Shown here piece by piece: positions 49,001 to 50,521 of a DNA stretch of 50,521 nucleotides; the first letter of the stretch is position 1; the number at the start of each line of letters is the position of its first letter. The stretch is from NCBI GenBank assembly GCA_022843305.1, contig JALHNX010000014.1, forward strand, positions 1-50,521, given 5' to 3'. This DNA is from Pyrinomonadaceae bacterium (GTDB lineage Bacteria > Acidobacteriota > Blastocatellia > Pyrinomonadales > Pyrinomonadaceae). The notes under the pieces are model-generated. The model did no database searches, had not been told where the DNA came from, and worked only from the letters and a program-made list of their open reading frames with translations. A program made the translations under genes and the position numbers.

Positions 49001-50521
49001 TGACGATTTCGGCGGCGCAGACATCTCTTCGACGCTTTTTTCCGCGCCGTTCGATTTTCTGAAATTCGACTTCGCGGGCAAAAATGCGGCAATCGCCGCC
49101 GGAAACCCGATTGCCGCAAACGTCAAACAATTTCAGGCAAGCGGCGCGGTTGATTGGATTTTGAGTAATCATCAATTCACTTTCGGCGCGGATTTTCGTC
49201 GTTTGTCGCTCGACATCGGCGCGGCGCAAACCGAACGAAATGTTTTATTTGCCAGAGTCAGCCCAACTTTGAACTTAACAACGGCGCGGATTAACGAGCT
49301 GACGCGCAGCGTTTCGGAAAATCCCGAATTAAATTATTTTTCGCTTTTTGCGCAGGACAATTTCCGTGTTTCGACGCGCTTGAATCTGACTTTGGGTTTG
49401 CGATGGGACGCGGATTTCGCGCCGAAAACGACGGCGCAAAACTTCACTTTTCAAAACGCATCCCTGCAAATGCGCGACAATTTGAATAATTTCGCGCCGC
49501 GAGCGAGCGCCGCTTTCGATCTTTTCGGGAGCGGCAGAGCCGTTATTCGCGGCGGCGCGGGGCTTTATTTCGATTACGGAAACGGCGCGGCAAGCGACAT
49601 TTTTGCCAATTCGTTTCCGTTCGCCAGCGGCGCTTTTGCGCGAAATTCGCTTTTCACCGCTGTGCCGACCGAACCGCTCAAACCGCTTCAGGTTTTCGCC
49701 CAAAATTTGCAAACGCCGCGAGCGTGGCACGTTTTTGCCGAATACCAGCAAACGCTTTTCTACAATCACGTCGTCACGGCAACTTACACTTCTTCGTTCG
49801 GGCGCAAACTTTTTCTGACGCGCACATTGCTGAACGCCGACGCGGATTTTAACTATATTCGCCTGACAAACAACGATGCCGAATCTGATTTCAAATCGCT
49901 TCAAATTCGATTTGAACGCCGCTTTTCGCAGGGATTTTCGTTCAACGCGCGTTATGCTTTATCGAAATCGGAAGACAATTTTTCGCCCGACACCTTACGC
50001 GAAACCAATTTCATTTCGGCGGATTTAGAACAGAATCGCGGCGCGTCGGATTTCGACGCGCGCCATCAATTGAGCGTTTACGGCGTTTACGATATTCCGA
50101 CGTTCTTTGCCGGCGGCTGGGCGAAACGCCTGACCGAAGACTGGACGATTTCCGCTTTTGCCAATGCGCGGACGGGTTTTCCCTTAACGGTCGGCTATTT
50201 TCGCGTGAACGATTTCGGCAAAGAATTCGTCCGCGCCGATTCTGTCGGAAACGCGCCGGTTTATTTGAATGAAAACGTGATAAAGTCACTGAATCCGAAC
50301 GCTTTTGCGATTCAGGATTTTAACCGTCAGGGCAATCTCGAACGAAATTCGCTGCGCGGTTTTCCGTTTTTTCAGCTCGACACAAGCCTGCAAAGACGTT
50401 TCCGCTTTACCAACGAAACGCGGCTCGAACTCGGGATCAATTTCTATAATGTGCTGAACAAAACGAATTTTGCGGATATGAGCGCAAATTTGGGAACGCT
50501 GTTTTCAAACGGAAATTTCTC
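46026..50521 (+). CDS. VIT-vWA domains fused to a TonB-dependent receptor (Oar-like), open at window end
   Basis: Starts with the ATG at 46026 (MRQKSPFVRTVGVCLFFLIFSLSTFAQ, signal peptide); 1498 codons read with no stop. Residues ~35-155: VIT domain (KAEISGFLTRVTVTQTFQNP, YTFPLPNDAAVDDM). Residues ~310-480: von Willebrand A domain with MIDAS DTSGSMNG at 317 and MTDG near 413. Residues ~630-770: a TonB-receptor plug (NLPVNGRNFTSYAML, then SNNFTVDGFSA). From ~780 an outer membrane barrel of many alternating strands (Oar-like). VIT-vWA proteins are usually periplasmic or surface binding; Oar-like receptors import or export large substrates. The vWA may select or process a substrate. The 3' end lies outside the window. 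Confidence 0.88.
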   Translation, partial: MRQKSPFVRTVGVCLFFLIFSLSTFAQSDKITEGSLYALDAEGKSRGRCPLKQTDVKAEISGFLTRVTVTQTFQNPFAEKIEAVYTFPLPNDAAVDDMTIRIGERFIKSRIMERQKAQATYEQAKQEGKTAALLEQQRPNIFMQTVANIAPNAEIKVIISYVETLKYADGSYEFAFPMTVGERYIPLSTAENPLSSSETGVSDAEKISPSRANLPAHRVSMEVKLDAGVSIESLASNTHEIESQRFSASRFFIKLRSDEEIPNRDFVLKFKTAGEKIEDAVLTHRDANGGFFTMILQPPDKIFPADPTPKEIVFVLDTSGSMNGFPIEKAKEAMMLSLAGLNPQDTFNLITFAGDTQILFDAPVAASAENLKKAKEFLASRKSSGGTEMMTAIRAALAPSTAQNHIRIVCFMTDGLIGNEFEVINEVKNHPNARVFSFGIGGSVNRFLLDEMAREGRGEVEYVNLNDDGSAAARRFYERVRNPLLTDISIDWNGLPVAEIFPARIPDLFDTKPVIIAGRYAGGASGKIILHGKMQGQAIQREIAVNFPETNAGNDVLATLWARRKVSDLMSQDLQGLQTGNFKDELKQTITNLGLEFRLLTQFTSFVAVDEQTVIENGVPKRVEVPVINTQNISNLPVNGRNFTSYAMLSTSNSMVTVNATSAAISTNVTTREIMPQLERGGSFQAPLSVAGITQVSESPALEKRGLVSSNGQRPTSNNFTVDGFSANLGVSPDETSFSRNAGLLPALTASGGTNSFAALSQTQEITVKTMSSVKEQRVAGAEINVGSRSGNNTFRGSLFETFGNEKLNANDFFANSRGLARPDSRLNQFGGTLGGYILKDKAWFYGGYEGLRLRQAGFGVSEVPSFGSRSTNFGTLRSLLDAFPLPQSGLETSNGFSEFAASYTNPAAHDIFGLRIDTQPTNNLRIGGRYNFADSNASIRGDREFSLNTLRKLDTETNSFSVWTTFTPSSTVVIDGRVNFSRNRIGQEFSIDDFGGADISSTLFSAPFDFLKFDFAGKNAAIAAGNPIAANVKQFQASGAVDWILSNHQFTFGADFRRLSLDIGAAQTERNVLFARVSPTLNLTTARINELTRSVSENPELNYFSLFAQDNFRVSTRLNLTLGLRWDADFAPKTTAQNFTFQNASLQMRDNLNNFAPRASAAFDLFGSGRAVIRGGAGLYFDYGNGAASDIFANSFPFASGAFARNSLFTAVPTEPLKPLQVFAQNLQTPRAWHVFAEYQQTLFYNHVVTATYTSSFGRKLFLTRTLLNADADFNYIRLTNNDAESDFKSLQIRFERRFSQGFSFNARYALSKSEDNFSPDTLRETNFISADLEQNRGASDFDARHQLSVYGVYDIPTFFAGGWAKRLTEDWTISAFANARTGFPLTVGYFRVNDFGKEFVRADSVGNAPVYLNENVIKSLNPNAFAIQDFNRQGNLERNSLRGFPFFQLDTSLQRRFRFTNETRLELGINFYNVLNKTNFADMSANLGTLFSNGNF

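Noticed and set aside
1..50521. tRNA, rRNA or CRISPR arrays
   Set aside because: I looked for T-loop-like GGTTCGAATCC words, rRNA-like stretches and regularly spaced repeats; none was seen. A covariance model scan would settle it for tRNA and small RNA.

Overview
The window looks like chromosomal DNA of an Acidobacteriota species, most likely class Blastocatellia (Pyrinomonadaceae-like). This is inferred from gene content: an Oar-type TonB receptor with an 'NGRNFT' plug motif, an X6-type ECF sigma factor beside a Ser/Thr kinase-TPR protein, FG-GAP/VCBS secreted proteins, a TPR-bearing GT-C protein and many Sec-exported enzymes. No rRNA, tRNA or CRISPR array was recognised. Core genes are moderately GC-balanced; two stretches (about 74-2100 and 44,800-45,870) are clearly AT-rich and look acquired.

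Layout. 1-2100: an AT-rich island with an orphan antitoxin-like gene and, divergently, a two-gene operon: a stand-alone minimal CRISPR polymerase (mCpol, DGDN and GGDD motifs) overlapping by 4 bp a CARF-like transmembrane effector. This resembles the mCpol-plus-membrane-effector anti-phage systems of which Panoptes is the characterised example, and it is the most interesting locus here. The effector's last membrane segment is in another frame, joined by a single-base shift near 1911-1923. 2113-6431: uvrA, a GH19-like endolysin and a small membrane protein. 6558-9592: an SDR / SRPBCC / zinc alcohol dehydrogenase operon. 9637-13,995: YeiH transporter, gpmA, a GerMN-like secreted protein, folC. 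14,002-16,008: a restriction-modification pair whose endonuclease is frameshifted. 16,029-20,890: accD, two large divergent genes and a ~290 bp duplicate of the accD 5' region. 21,535-25,395: secreted serine hydrolase, coiled-coil protein with a 7 x 21-bp array, S9 peptidase. 25,505-30,218: kinase-TPR, ECF sigma factor and two exported or membrane proteins that share an upstream element. 30,419-35,359: PhyH dioxygenase and a histidine kinase / response regulator / REC-PAS-GGDEF-EAL operon. 35,686-41,045: small secreted proteins, M19 dipeptidase, an NTR-like protein, a MITE-like 271 bp element, GT2. 41,135-44,733: TPR membrane protein and amidase. 44,813-45,856: an AT-rich pair of membrane proteins. 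46,026-end: a VIT-vWA-TonB receptor fusion, open at the window edge.

A second theme is repeats. Period-7 tandem words, usually as facing inverted pairs, occur between genes and also in frame inside uvrA, the kinase and the TPR protein. Several other long perfect or near-perfect inverted repeats sit at gene ends. Defence genes appear twice (mCpol system, restriction-modification), and both carry frame lesions, suggesting ongoing decay, error or switching of defence functions.
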